Shown: one piece after another, positions 16,825 to 26,957 of the stretch
Layout of the letters: each line of letters begins with the position of its first letter
Position numbering within the stretch: position 1 is the stretch's first letter
From: JBFMCC01 sp034435275
GTDB taxonomy: Bacteria > Chloroflexota > Anaerolineae > Anaerolineales > Villigracilaceae
Length of the DNA stretch: 64,000 nt
Direction: 5' to 3'
Assembly: GCA_034435275.1 (NCBI GenBank)
Contig: DAOTXP010000084.1
Span: 1-64,000, forward strand
Made by a program: the position numbers and the translations under genes
The notes under the pieces: generated by a model
Database searches by the model: none
The model's input: the letters and a program-made list of their open reading frames with translations, nothing else
Told to the model about the DNA's origin: nothing

Positions 16825-16847
16825 GGGGGGCAGAATTACTGCCCCCC
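16825..16847 (-). terminator. Intra-operon terminator between livK and livH
   Basis: Nine-base perfect GC arms (16825-16833, 16839-16847), five-base loop, then five Ts on the minus strand (16824-16820). It lies 18 bases after the livK stop, so most transcripts should end here while read-through feeds livHMGF. Confidence 0.85.
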
Positions 16848-16864
16848 AAGGGAGTAGGTCTACA

Positions 16865-18124
16865 CTACGGCGTGAAGGTGCCGAATTCCACGAACTTGCC
16901 GCCTTCGATGCGACCAGCTAGGTAATAGGGCAGGGTGATGTCGCCGTTCGCGTCGAACGACCAGGTGCCCAGCGCGCCGTCGAAGTCCTTGATGGCGAAG
17001 ACAGCCTTGGTCACGGCCGCGCGGTCGGTGGGATCGCCACCAGCGGCGCATACATCTTCAATCGCCTTGAGCGCGGCGCTCATGGCATCGTAGCCCAAGA
17101 CGGCGTACGGTTCGGTCAGGGGGCCGAATTTGGCTTCGTAGTCAGCGCGGAACTGTAAGCCTTTTTCACCCAGGTCTTTCAGTGCCAGGCCGGGGGTGGT
17201 GGCATACACGCCTTCAGCCGCCTCGCCACCGCCTTCGATCAGGGCGGCGGTGTACAGGCCGTCGGGGCCGATGAACTTGACTGTATCATTGTCGCCCATG
17301 ATGGCGACCTTGTCCTTCACGACCTGCGCGGAGTTGTTGTCAACGACTGCGCCCAAGAAGATCGCATCCGGCGGGCCGCCGGCGTTGCTGGTGGAGATCT
17401 TGGTCATCAACGCTTTGTAGTCGGCGGCCTTCGGATCGTAACCTTCTTGCGCGATCACGGTGATACCCTTGGCGGTTGCGGCCTGATTGACGGAATCGGC
17501 CACGCCCTTGCCGTAGACTTCTTGGTCGTCCAGGATGTAAAGGGTCTGAATGCCCAGATCAACCATCAGGTTTGCGATCACGGAACCCTGCAGGTCATCG
17601 GTGGCAGCCACGCGGGCGTAATTACGAACGCCGGACGGATAGTAGACATCCGGTTCATTGTCAGCCGTCAGGCCTTCAGCCGCGTGAGTCAGGCCGGGGT
17701 AGGTGTTGGCTGGGGAGATCATGGCCAGAGGGCCAGCCTGATTTAGGATCGGGATGGACAAAGCCGCAGCGCCTGAGTTGAAGGTACCGAGATAGGCCAC
17801 AATAGTAGGATCGGCAGCGGCCTTGTTGGCGTTTTCGGTTTCAACCGCGGGATCCCATTTGCCGAGGGCGGCCGACGCGTCGTCCCACGCTTCATAAACG
17901 ACCGTGTATTTTCCGCCGCAGGCCTTGCCGCCAGCCTGCTCGAGGCGCAACTGCATGGCGTTGACGATGGTCTGAGTCTGGGTCAGCGACGCGCCGGTCA
18001 TCGGCAGTGAGGAAACGATCTTCAGGGTGGCTCCGCCACCGCCGCCACCGCCGCCGCCGCAGGCCGCCAGTATCATGCTGGCAACGACCAGGACGGCCAT
18101 TAAAGCAAACAAACGCTTGGACAT
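16865..18124 (-). CDS. livK: Branched-chain amino acid ABC transporter substrate-binding lipoprotein
   Basis: 419 residues. Signal peptide with lipobox ILAAC, then a run of nine Gly residues and a Peripla_BP_6 domain: LKIVSSLPMTGASL, IVAYLGTFNSGAA, LAMISPANTYPGLT, TLYILDDQEVYGKGVA. It delivers an amino acid or related ligand to LivHM from the outer face of the membrane. It is the first gene of the liv operon, with AGGAG ahead of the ATG, a long leader and a good promoter at 18321-18349. The gene name follows operon position; the true ligand is unknown. Confidence 0.93.
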   Translation of the reverse strand: MSKRLFALMAVLVVASMILAACGGGGGGGGGATLKIVSSLPMTGASLTQTQTIVNAMQLRLEQAGGKACGGKYTVVYEAWDDASAALGKWDPAVETENANKAAADPTIVAYLGTFNSGAAALSIPILNQAGPLAMISPANTYPGLTHAAEGLTADNEPDVYYPSGVRNYARVAATDDLQGSVIANLMVDLGIQTLYILDDQEVYGKGVADSVNQAATAKGITVIAQEGYDPKAADYKALMTKISTSNAGGPPDAIFLGAVVDNNSAQVVKDKVAIMGDNDTVKFIGPDGLYTAALIEGGGEAAEGVYATTPGLALKDLGEKGLQFRADYEAKFGPLTEPYAVLGYDAMSAALKAIEDVCAAGGDPTDRAAVTKAVFAIKDFDGALGTWSFDANGDITLPYYLAGRIEGGKFVEFGTFTP

Positions 18125-18141
18125 TTTCTTGCTCCTCCGAA

Positions 18142-18224
18142 TTATGTTAGGTGAATCTTGGCGCCCATTTCAGGGCCCGACGTCATTGGCTGACAATGCA
18201 AGCGTGTCGGCATCACCTCCTTTC
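18142..18224 (-). other. livK leader with extended Shine-Dalgarno and possible mini-ORF
   Basis: Minus strand 18224-18212 reads GAAAGGAGGTGAT, a 13-base match to the complement of the usual 16S rRNA 3' end. An ATG (18213-18211) overlaps it and opens a 23-codon frame ending at 18142. The ATG is only two bases after GGAGG, too close for normal initiation, so the frame may not be translated. It may be a standby site or decoy in the livK leader. Only two Leu codons occur, so it is not a clear leucine attenuator. Confidence 0.4.
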
Positions 18225-18320
18225 GGCGATTCCTTATAAAGAAAGCCGGAGAAACATGCCTGTGGTGCAATTTCTCGCGGCCGGTACAAAACCTCTAACC
18301 CTGTCCAGTAGATTCATGCA

Positions 18321-18349
18321 ATAGTAAAACAAATCATTATCACGGTCAA
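18321..18349 (-). promoter_or_regulatory. livK promoter
   Basis: Minus strand TTGACC (18349-18344), 17-base spacer, TACTAT (18326-18321). Predicted start near 18314, giving a leader of about 190 bases before livK. Confidence 0.7.
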
Positions 18350-18369
18350 GAGGCAGTTTGTTAGACAAG

Positions 18370-18873
18370 TCATTTTGGCTGCGGTTTGTAAAGCAGTTGT
18401 TCTCGGATTCGTAAATCGGTATTGCGGATTTTCATGGCCAGGTCGGCGGCCAGGTTGTGCATAAGCCGATAGCCTAATTGAGGGTATGTTTCGCACAGCA
18501 TGATCAGTTTGTCGCGAGGGACGACAAGGAGGCGGGTATCTTTCTGGGCGGCGCGCGCCGTTGCTGACCGCAGTCCTTCGTCCACCAAAGCAACCTCGCC
18601 AAACGACTGGCCGCGCCGCAGAGTGGCAATGCGCGCTTCCTTCGGTTCGCCGCTCGCGGGGCCTCCGACCAGGGCCGGGTTGATCAGGATATCCACTTCC
18701 CCCTGTGCGATCACATACAATTCCTTGCTATCGTTATTTTCCCGGAAGATCGTGTCGCCTTCCTGAAAGATCGTTTCCTGACACAGGTTGGCCACGAGTT
18801 CCAACTGGGTCGGCGTAAACTGATAGAAAATATCGCTTTGCTTCAGAAAATTGATCAATGAGCCTGTAGCCAT
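18370..18873 (-). CDS. Cyclic-nucleotide-binding domain protein
   Basis: 167 residues, essentially one cNMP-binding domain without a DNA-binding helix-turn-helix. Visible parts: FLKQSDIFYQFTPTQLELVANL, IFQEGDTIFRENNDSKELYVIAQGEVDIL, and the phosphate-binding cassette FGEVALVDEGLRSATARA, which keeps the Gly-Glu and Arg expected to touch the ligand. A Gly/Pro-rich insert (VGGPASGEPKEA) lies before the cassette. The frame starts at 18933, but ATG 18873 fits the domain edge and has AAGG before it. It may act as a stand-alone sensor; the partner is unknown. Confidence 0.82.
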   Translation of the reverse strand: MATGSLINFLKQSDIFYQFTPTQLELVANLCQETIFQEGDTIFRENNDSKELYVIAQGEVDILINPALVGGPASGEPKEARIATLRRGQSFGEVALVDEGLRSATARAAQKDTRLLVVPRDKLIMLCETYPQLGYRLMHNLAADLAMKIRNTDLRIREQLLYKPQPK

Positions 18874-18897
18874 GACTACCTTGTTGACTTGAAAAAG

Positions 18898-18926
18898 AGT
18901 GTAGCATAAACAACGGCACGATGCAA
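18898..18926 (-). promoter_or_regulatory. Candidate promoter for the cNMP-binding gene
   Basis: Minus strand TTGCAT (18926-18921), 17-base spacer, TACACT (18903-18898) preceded by TGC, an extended -10. The -35 is poor. Confidence 0.42.
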
Positions 18927-18969
18927 CTGACAAAATTCACGTTGTTTTGATTATGCTGTTTCCAAAATG

Positions 18970-20373
18970 CTACGGGTATTGCCTGTTGAGCCAGTCCAGC
19001 GGTTCCACCTGGACGCCGTTCACCCACAGTTCCCAGTGCAGATGCGCGCCGGTGACGCGCCCGGTCCCGCCCACCAGGCCAATGATCTGACCCTGCTCCA
19101 CCACGTCTCCCACCTGGACCTTGAATTCGCTCTGATGCCAAAAGCCGCTGTACACGCCCCAGCCGTGGTCAATGATTGTCGCATTGCCGCGTACGGTCAG
19201 AGGGGCTGTAAAGACCACGACGCCCGGGGCCGGCGCGGTAATGGGCAGACCCGTCCCGCCGCCGAAGTCCACGCCCGTATGGAAGCTCTGGATCTGTAGA
19301 TCTGTGCCCTGCCCGATATATAACCGTCGGCTGCCAAACCTCGATGTGAAGTACGTGGATTCGGCATAGAGCGAGGCGGGCGTGGTGAACGTACCCCGCC
19401 AGTATCGTTCAGGCGTTGCGCCTGAAACAACACTCAATATCTGATTTTGTTCTGGCGCAGTGTTAACCGGGTCAATGGTTTCGACTGCTACATACAAATC
19501 GGGGTCGGTCAGGTAATTACCGGAAACGACAAGGACGTTCTGCTCGAACGATTGCATACGACCGTCCGGGAAGGTTGCATCCAATCGCAGAGGATAAATG
19601 CCCGGCTCGAGCAGGGCATGGACGCCCTGCAATGCAACCTGGCGGCCGTCTCCCATGGGGAAGAAATGCAGGGGCATATCCACGAGAATGCCGCCCGGAA
19701 CGATATCTTCGCTTGCCACCCGGACGATGATCTCGGCGGTGCCACCCTGCTTGACCGGCAGAGTGGTCACCTCGGCGCTCACGAAGGCGGAGGGCAATCC
19801 ACTGGCAGACGTATCACCGGCTTCGCCCGGGGCGTAGAGCACATCGCCGGGCAGCGCGGACCAACTCCCGGTCAACGCGTTGAGCGAGGCGAGAGTCCAC
19901 ACATCGCTGTTCTGGCGGACGGCCATTTCCAGCAGGGTCTCACCCGGTTTTGGCGTGAAGTGCGCGGTCAGGCCGGTCTGTCCTTCTTCCTGTGGAACGA
20001 TGAGGCTGGCGCCAATGTAAAGTTCGGCGGGGCTGACCAGGCGGTTGAGTCTTCGCAACAAGGTGGCTGGCACCTGAGTCTGCCGGCTGAGAGCGCGGAA
20101 CGAATCGCCGAAGTTGATCACCTTTGTATTGAGGATGCCCGTCACTCCCTCGAGGCCGGGGATGATGAGCTGCTGGCCGGCCGTGAGCAGGTTGGGGTCG
20201 GCCGTGCCGTTGGCGGCGATGAGTTCTTCGACGGTCACATTGAAACGCGCCGCAATGGACGAGAGTGTATCGCCCGGCTGGACGATGTAGATTGGCCCCG
20301 TGTCCTGCGCGGCCGCGGGGGAGGCAAACATCATAAACGCCAACACCAGAATTATTGGAAGAAACCTACGCAT
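18970..20373 (-). CDS. Secreted LysM / M23 peptidoglycan endopeptidase
   Basis: 467 residues. Signal peptide (1-22, ending ASPAAAQ), a clear LysM (about 28-72, YIVQPGDTLSSIAARFNV), a second LysM-like unit (about 80-128, VINFGDSFRALSRQ) and a third (about 136-182, FTPKPGETLLEMAVRQ), a beta-rich middle, then an M23 domain (about 335-460). Zinc ligands are seen as FHTGVDFG (HxxxD) and HLHWE (HxH). It should cut wall cross-links outside the cell. Its ATG lies inside the end of the DUF192 gene (8-base overlap), so the two are co-translated. Confidence 0.92.
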   Translation of the reverse strand: MRRFLPIILVLAFMMFASPAAAQDTGPIYIVQPGDTLSSIAARFNVTVEELIAANGTADPNLLTAGQQLIIPGLEGVTGILNTKVINFGDSFRALSRQTQVPATLLRRLNRLVSPAELYIGASLIVPQEEGQTGLTAHFTPKPGETLLEMAVRQNSDVWTLASLNALTGSWSALPGDVLYAPGEAGDTSASGLPSAFVSAEVTTLPVKQGGTAEIIVRVASEDIVPGGILVDMPLHFFPMGDGRQVALQGVHALLEPGIYPLRLDATFPDGRMQSFEQNVLVVSGNYLTDPDLYVAVETIDPVNTAPEQNQILSVVSGATPERYWRGTFTTPASLYAESTYFTSRFGSRRLYIGQGTDLQIQSFHTGVDFGGGTGLPITAPAPGVVVFTAPLTVRGNATIIDHGWGVYSGFWHQSEFKVQVGDVVEQGQIIGLVGGTGRVTGAHLHWELWVNGVQVEPLDWLNRQYP

Positions 20374-20737
20374 TCTCGAATTTTACCGTATCCCCAATGC
20401 CATAATCATTGAATCGACCGGCGTGGATTTCAAGAACGTACTTCGCCGGTTCCGTTGACAAGTAGGCCGGCCTCCACGCTTTGGCAAGGACCTTATCCAC
20501 CACCTTCATCTGGGAATTGATCCAGAACACGGCCAGATCGAACCCGACTCCCAGCATGTGGATGGACGAGTCGAGACGGCTGTCGCGCCCGAAGACGAGC
20601 AGCAGGCCTTCGTCCGGGGAAAGAGGCGGGGTGAACGTCAGCCCGCGCAGGCGGCACAGGAAGGAGGTGCAATACTTCACGCGCGCGGGCGAGGCGAGTG
20701 GATGGTCTATATTTTGGAGAAGTACGGAGCGCGGCAT
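20366..20737 (-). CDS. DUF192 family protein
   Basis: 123 residues matching DUF192: CRLRGLTFTP, EGLLLVFGRDSRLDSSIHMLGVGFDLAVFWINS, VVDKVLAKAWRPAYLSTEPAKYVLEI. Biochemical function is not established. No signal peptide is evident. It starts 16 bases after the terminator of the response regulator gene, so it depends on read-through or a promoter inside that narrow gap; the start codon is therefore less sure. Confidence 0.85.
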   Translation of the reverse strand: MPRSVLLQNIDHPLASPARVKYCTSFLCRLRGLTFTPPLSPDEGLLLVFGRDSRLDSSIHMLGVGFDLAVFWINSQMKVVDKVLAKAWRPAYLSTEPAKYVLEIHAGRFNDYGIGDTVKFENA

Positions 20738-20753
20738 TGTCTCGTTACAGAAA

Positions 20754-20787
20754 AACGGGGCGCCTCAGTTTCGGGAGGCGCCCCGTT
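20754..20787 (-). terminator. Terminator after response regulator gene
   Basis: Thirteen-base perfect arms (20754-20766, 20775-20787), eight-base loop, followed on the minus strand by a run of five Ts. A strong intrinsic terminator. Confidence 0.9.
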
Positions 20788-20802
20788 TCGAGTTCTCGGA
20801 GG

Positions 20803-21201
20803 TCAGGATGAAATCGGTCTCCCGCTGAACACCCTTTCGACGCTGTTCAGCAGTTCCTGGGGGCTGAAGGGCTTGGCGATGTAATCGTCCACTTTGGCGA
20901 TATGCAGGCCCAGTACTTTGTCGATGCTCTGCGCCTTGGCAGTGACGACGATGACCGGGATATGGCGGGTGGCCTCGTCGGCTTTCATTTGCTGATATAC
21001 TTCCCAACCGTCCATATCGGGCATCATCAGGTCGAGCAATACCAAGTCCGGCCGTTTCTCGCGCACTTTCTTTAACCCATCCATCCCGCCCGCGGCTCCT
21101 TCCACCTCGAAGCCTCGGCGGCTTAGAATGAGGCGGATCAGGTCAATCATCTCTGGTTCGTCTTCAATACATAAGATGTGCTTGATGCTCTTGTCGTTCA
21201 T
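20803..21201 (-). CDS. Single-domain response regulator
   Basis: 132 residues, a CheY-like receiver with no output domain. Acidic pocket CIEDEPE, phospho-acceptor Asp in LVLLDLMMPDMDGW, conserved Thr in VIVVTAKA and Lys in YIAKPFSP. The frame extends to 21426, but ATG 21201 gives the standard domain. No kinase gene adjoins, so its partner is elsewhere. Confidence 0.92.
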   Translation of the reverse strand: MNDKSIKHILCIEDEPEMIDLIRLILSRRGFEVEGAAGGMDGLKKVREKRPDLVLLDLMMPDMDGWEVYQQMKADEATRHIPVIVVTAKAQSIDKVLGLHIAKVDDYIAKPFSPQELLNSVERVFSGRPISS

Positions 21202-21300
21202 GCCTTTCCTTATTTGCGAGGTAAGTTTACCATAAATCAACTTGATGGCCGCTGGAAAATCATTGCTTTCACATTGCGTTTGTATGCGGAGCAGGACGAC

Positions 21301-22062
21301 TTGAAGATCATCACCTGGAATGTAAATGGATTGCGCGCCGCGCTGGGAAAGGGTGCCCTGGATTGGGTGTTCAGGCAACGGCCTGATGCGCTGTGCCTGC
21401 AGGAAATCAAAGCCCGCCCTGACCAATTAACGGACGAACAGCGGATGGTCCCCGGCTACGAGGCGCTCTGGAATCCGGCCGAACGCCCTGGCTACAGCGG
21501 GGTGGCGACCTTTCTTTCCGCTTCGCCCCTGGACGTTGAACGGGGTCTCTCCGACCTGCGCTTTGATCCTGAGGGACGCGTCATCCGCACCCGCCACCCC
21601 GGCTTTCTCCTTTATAACGTTTATTTTCCCAGCGGAACGCGCGGCATGGAACGGGTCGGTTTCAAACTGGACTTTTATGCCCGTTTGCTCGAAAAGTGCG
21701 ACGCCCTGCACGCGGCGGGGGAGAACCTGATCCTCGCAGGCGACTTCAATACCGCGCCCATGCCGATAGACCTTGCTCGCCCCAAAGAGAACGCAAAGAC
21801 TTCGGGCTTCCTGCCGGAGGAACGGGAGTGGGTGCAGAAGTTCCTCGATCACGGTTTCGTGGATGTGTATCGTCATCTGTATCCAGAGAGAGTCCAGTAC
21901 ACATGGTGGACTTATCGCATGTCGGCGCGCGAGCGCGGCATCGGCTGGCGGCTGGATTATTTCCTCGTCTCTGAGAAACTGGTCTCGCGGGTCAGGGATG
22001 TGATCATTCACGAGAATGTGCCCGGTTCCGACCATTGCCCGGTGGAATTGCGGATGGTTTAA
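21301..22062 (+). CDS. xthA: Exodeoxyribonuclease III / AP endonuclease
   Basis: 253 residues of the EEP fold; repairs abasic sites in DNA. Motifs: ITWNVNGLRAA (metal Asn), ALCLQEIKA (metal Glu), LAGDFNTAPMP, RGIGWRLDYFLVS and GSDHCPVEL (catalytic Asp/His). Start chosen at TTG 21301 because the protein then begins MKIITWNVNGL as in the family and GGAG lies about 14 bases upstream; the frame itself opens earlier at 21178. It is divergent from the response regulator gene. Confidence 0.93.
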   Translation: MKIITWNVNGLRAALGKGALDWVFRQRPDALCLQEIKARPDQLTDEQRMVPGYEALWNPAERPGYSGVATFLSASPLDVERGLSDLRFDPEGRVIRTRHPGFLLYNVYFPSGTRGMERVGFKLDFYARLLEKCDALHAAGENLILAGDFNTAPMPIDLARPKENAKTSGFLPEEREWVQKFLDHGFVDVYRHLYPERVQYTWWTYRMSARERGIGWRLDYFLVSEKLVSRVRDVIIHENVPGSDHCPVELRMV

Positions 22063-22143
22063 TCAATGCTGATTGGTTTTGACAGAAATTTATTAGAGAA
22101 TCATATAAATAATTCCGCTGGGCTATTCTCAGCGCGCCCGGAT

Positions 22144-22152
22144 TGGTATAAT
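22144..22152 (+). promoter_or_regulatory. Extended -10 promoter for ftsH
   Basis: TGGTATAAT, a full extended -10 element. No good -35 at the usual distance, which extended -10 promoters tolerate. The predicted start gives a leader of only about 20 bases carrying the ribosome site CGGAGG. Confidence 0.65.
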
Positions 22153-22178
22153 GTTGGTGCAATTATACGGAGGCCCCT

Positions 22179-24038
<1,860 letters not shown>

Positions 24039-24068
24039 TTAAAGCGTAAATGTAGATTGCGTAAACAC

Positions 24069-24105
24069 AAAAAAGAGGCTCTCCGTTTCAGAGAGCCTCT
24101 TTTTT
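24069..24105. terminator. Bidirectional terminator between ftsH and acyl-CoA synthetase
   Basis: Fifteen-base perfect arms (24069-24083, 24091-24105) with A-rich outer left end and T-rich outer right end, so it works in both directions for these convergent genes. Confidence 0.92.
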
Positions 24106-24107
24106 GT

Positions 24108-25814
24108 TTACGACGGGTTTGCTTCCTTGTGCTGCCTCACCAGCTCGCGTCGCAGAATCTTTCCAACGGTCGTCTTCGGCAATTCCGAACGGAACTCGTA
24201 GTGCGTGGGCACTTTGTACGCGGCCAGCCGTTCCTTGCAGAACGCCTTGAGTTCCTCTTCAGAAGCGGATTCGCCCGGCTTGAGCACGATCCACGCCTTG
24301 ACCGTCTCGCCGCGGTACGGGTCAGGAATACCAGCGACGCCCACCTCCAGCACTTTGGGATGCGCCGCCAGCACTTCCTCCACCTCGCGCGGCCAGACCT
24401 GGAACCCGCCCGGCTTGATCAGTTCCTTCTTGCGGTCCACGATGTAGAAGTAACCGTCTTCGTCCATGCGGCCGATGTCGCCGGTAAACAGCCAGGTGTT
24501 GCCATCCTTGAGTTGCCGCAGGGTGTTGGCGGTCTCGGTGGGCATGTTGTGATAGCCCTTCATCACCTGCGGACCGCGTACGACGATCTCACCGATCTCG
24601 CCCTGGGCCAGTTCGGTCTCGCCGTCGTCGAGGCTGATGATCTTCACGTCCACGTCGGGAAGGGGCATGCCGATCGAGCCGGTCTTGTTCACGCCCATCA
24701 ATGGATTGCAGTGCGTGGCGGTCGGCGCCTCGGACAGGCCGTAACCCTCGAAGACCTTCCCGCCGGTCAATGCCTCGAATTGCTCCTTGGTCTCGCGCAT
24801 CAGCGGGGCCGAGCCGGAGATGCAGGCCTTGATGGAGGAGAGATTGTATTTGCCAGCCTTCACGTCGGGATGGTTGTTGATGCCGTTGTACAGCGCGGGC
24901 ACGCCGGGGAAGATGGTCGCCTTGTATTTACTGATGTTATCCAGCACGTCTTTCAGGTCGCGCGCGTTGGGCACCATCACCATGCTCGCGCCGGAGGCCA
25001 TGGCAAAGTGCATCCCGGCCACCATGCCGTAGACATGGAACAGAGGAATCGCCATGAGCACGACTTCCTTGCCCTCCTCCAGCCCGGTCATCCAGGATTT
25101 GATTTGCAGGGTATTGGCGACTACGTTGCGGTGCATGGCCACCGCGCCCTTCGAGATGCCGGTCGTGCCGCCGCTGTATTGGAACAAGGCGATATCATCC
25201 GAGCCAATCTCCAGCCTGGGGCGCGCCGAAGGCGGGGTCTCAGCGATCAGATCCTTCATCCAGACATCGCCCGCGCCCAGTCCGCCCTCGATGCGGAATC
25301 CGCCCTTCTTCTCGCGCGCCAGTGTGAACAGGAATCGCAAAAGCGGCGGCAGGGATTCCTTCAGGTTGGTGACGATCAGTTTCTTGATCTTGGTCTTGGG
25401 CTGGGCGGTCTTGATGGTCTTGTAGAAATTGGTCATCACGAACATGACCTCGATTCCCGCGTCGCTGGCCTGGTATTCGATCTCGGTCGGCGTGTACAGC
25501 GGGTTGGTCGCCACCACGACGCCGCCCGCCTTCAGGATGCCGAAGTAGGCCATCACGAACTGCGGCGTATTCGGCATGAAGATACCCACCCGGTCACCCT
25601 TCTTCACGCCCATCTTCGCCAGCGCCCCGGCGATGCGGTCTGTAATCTCGTTCATCTCCTTGTACGTCACGACCGCGCCCTTAAAAATCGTACAGGCGCG
25701 GTCGGGAACCTTCTGGGCGGATTTTTCCAGAAACTGGAACAGCGGCCCGCTGGGATATTCGATTGTCGCCGGCACCCCTTTGTCATAATTCTTGACCCAT
25801 GGACGATCCTTCAT
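24108..25814 (-). CDS. fadD: Long-chain fatty acid CoA ligase
   Basis: 568 residues. Activates fatty acids to acyl-CoA through an acyl-adenylate. Motifs: FQYSGGTTGISKGAV (P-loop type A3), FEGYGLSEAPTATHC (A5), LFTGDIGRMDEDGYFYIVDR (A7/A8) and a conserved Lys in the C-terminal TTVGKILRRELV (A10). The frame opens at 25892, but ATG 25814 has AAAGGAGG in front and fits the family N-terminus. Chain-length preference cannot be told from sequence. Confidence 0.9.
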   Translation of the reverse strand: MKDRPWVKNYDKGVPATIEYPSGPLFQFLEKSAQKVPDRACTIFKGAVVTYKEMNEITDRIAGALAKMGVKKGDRVGIFMPNTPQFVMAYFGILKAGGVVVATNPLYTPTEIEYQASDAGIEVMFVMTNFYKTIKTAQPKTKIKKLIVTNLKESLPPLLRFLFTLAREKKGGFRIEGGLGAGDVWMKDLIAETPPSARPRLEIGSDDIALFQYSGGTTGISKGAVAMHRNVVANTLQIKSWMTGLEEGKEVVLMAIPLFHVYGMVAGMHFAMASGASMVMVPNARDLKDVLDNISKYKATIFPGVPALYNGINNHPDVKAGKYNLSSIKACISGSAPLMRETKEQFEALTGGKVFEGYGLSEAPTATHCNPLMGVNKTGSIGMPLPDVDVKIISLDDGETELAQGEIGEIVVRGPQVMKGYHNMPTETANTLRQLKDGNTWLFTGDIGRMDEDGYFYIVDRKKELIKPGGFQVWPREVEEVLAAHPKVLEVGVAGIPDPYRGETVKAWIVLKPGESASEEELKAFCKERLAAYKVPTHYEFRSELPKTTVGKILRRELVRQHKEANPS

Positions 25815-25859
25815 ATCAGCCTCGCCTCCTTTGAATAGGTGATTCCGATTGTTACAAAT

Positions 25860-25888
25860 AGTATATACAGGAAAAATTGAAAAGTCAA
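25860..25888 (-). promoter_or_regulatory. Promoter for acyl-CoA synthetase gene
   Basis: Minus strand TTGACT (25888-25883), 17-base spacer, TATACT (25865-25860). Predicted start near 25853, leader of about 40 bases. Confidence 0.78.
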
Positions 25889-25916
25889 TCAAAATGTGAC
25901 AGCCGCCTCGCTTCTT

Positions 25917-26849
25917 TCAGGACCTCGGCTTGATTCTGCCTTCGATGAACTCTGCCGTAGCCGACAACACGTCCGCCGCGCCTGCGTCGAACCAGGCGAT
26001 GTTCGGATCGCTCTCCTTGAACCAGTTGGCCTGCCTGCGGACGAAGACGCGCGTGGCGCGCCGAATCTGCGCCTTGGCCTCTTCTACGGTCATCTCACCG
26101 CGCAGGACGGCCGCGCACTCGCGGTACCCAATCGCGGACATGGCCGGCAGGGAGGGGGGGTAACCCTTTCCCAGCAATGCTTTGACCTCGTCCAGGAATC
26201 CCGCCGCGAACATGGACTCGATGCGCGCGTCCACGCGCTCGAAAACCTCTGCCCGCGGACGTTTCAGGCCAATGGTAATCAGGTCATACGGCGATTCGCC
26301 TTGCATGCGCTGGGCGGAGAATTTATAACCGGTGGTAAAGATCACTTCGAGCGCGCGAATCACCCGCCGCACGTTGCGCGCGTCGATTTGCGCCGCGGCT
26401 TCCGGGTCAAGGTCCCGCAGCGCCGCGTGCAGCCAGTCCCTGCCTTTTTCTCTTTCCATTTTTTCCAGATGCAGCCTCAGGCGCTCGTCGGGGCTCACTT
26501 CAGGCGGAGTCCAGCCCTCGGTCACGGCGCGCACGTATTGTCCCGTCCCGCCGACGAGGAACGGCAGGTTGCCGCGCGCGTGAATCTCCGCGATGGCCTC
26601 CCGCGCCATCCGTTGAAAGACGGCCAGACTCAGGGTCTCGTCTGGATTGGCGATATCGATCAGGTGATGCGGGACGCGGGCGCGTTCTTCGCGTGTCGGC
26701 TTGGCCGTGCCGATGTCCATGCCGCGATAGAACAGCCGCGAATCCGCGCTGACGATCTCGCCGCCGAGCCGTTTGGCCAGTGGAATGGCAAATTCCGTCT
26801 TGCCCACCGCGGTGGGACCGACGATGAGGATCAGGGGTGGTCTGGGCAC
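25917..26849 (-). CDS. miaA: tRNA dimethylallyltransferase MiaA
   Basis: 310 residues. Adds the isopentenyl group to A37 of tRNAs that read UNN codons. P-loop IVGPTAVGKTEFA, IVSADSRLFYRGMDIGTAKP, PHHLIDIANPDE, FLVGGTGQYVRAV and YRECAAVLRGEM are all present. GTG 26849 is chosen over the upstream TTG (26879) because it abuts the conserved N-terminus and a TATAAT ends just seven bases before it, suggesting a leaderless message. Confidence 0.93.
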   Translation of the reverse strand: MPRPPLILIVGPTAVGKTEFAIPLAKRLGGEIVSADSRLFYRGMDIGTAKPTREERARVPHHLIDIANPDETLSLAVFQRMAREAIAEIHARGNLPFLVGGTGQYVRAVTEGWTPPEVSPDERLRLHLEKMEREKGRDWLHAALRDLDPEAAAQIDARNVRRVIRALEVIFTTGYKFSAQRMQGESPYDLITIGLKRPRAEVFERVDARIESMFAAGFLDEVKALLGKGYPPSLPAMSAIGYRECAAVLRGEMTVEEAKAQIRRATRVFVRRQANWFKESDPNIAWFDAGAADVLSATAEFIEGRIKPRS

Positions 26850-26861
26850 GGGTGGATTATA
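26849..26861 (-). promoter_or_regulatory. Leaderless-type -10 element at miaA
   Basis: Minus strand TATAAT (26861-26856), six bases, then GTG (26849). The expected transcription start falls on the start codon. No good -35 was found. Confidence 0.5.
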
Positions 26862-26957
26862 AGGGGAATTTGAATGCAAAAGGTGGGGGACGAACTCGAG
26901 CGGGACTCGTCACGAGGATCAGATTCTTGGCCGCGGATTACTTGGATTTTCGCAGAT

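Noticed and set aside
18025..18062. Simple repeat (GCC)n in livK
   Set aside because: It encodes the poly-Gly spacer behind the lipidated Cys, common in such lipoproteins.
24057..25838. 593-codon open frame antisense to the acyl-CoA synthetase
   Set aside because: The minus strand carries an unmistakable AMP-binding enzyme; this frame has no recognisable motif.
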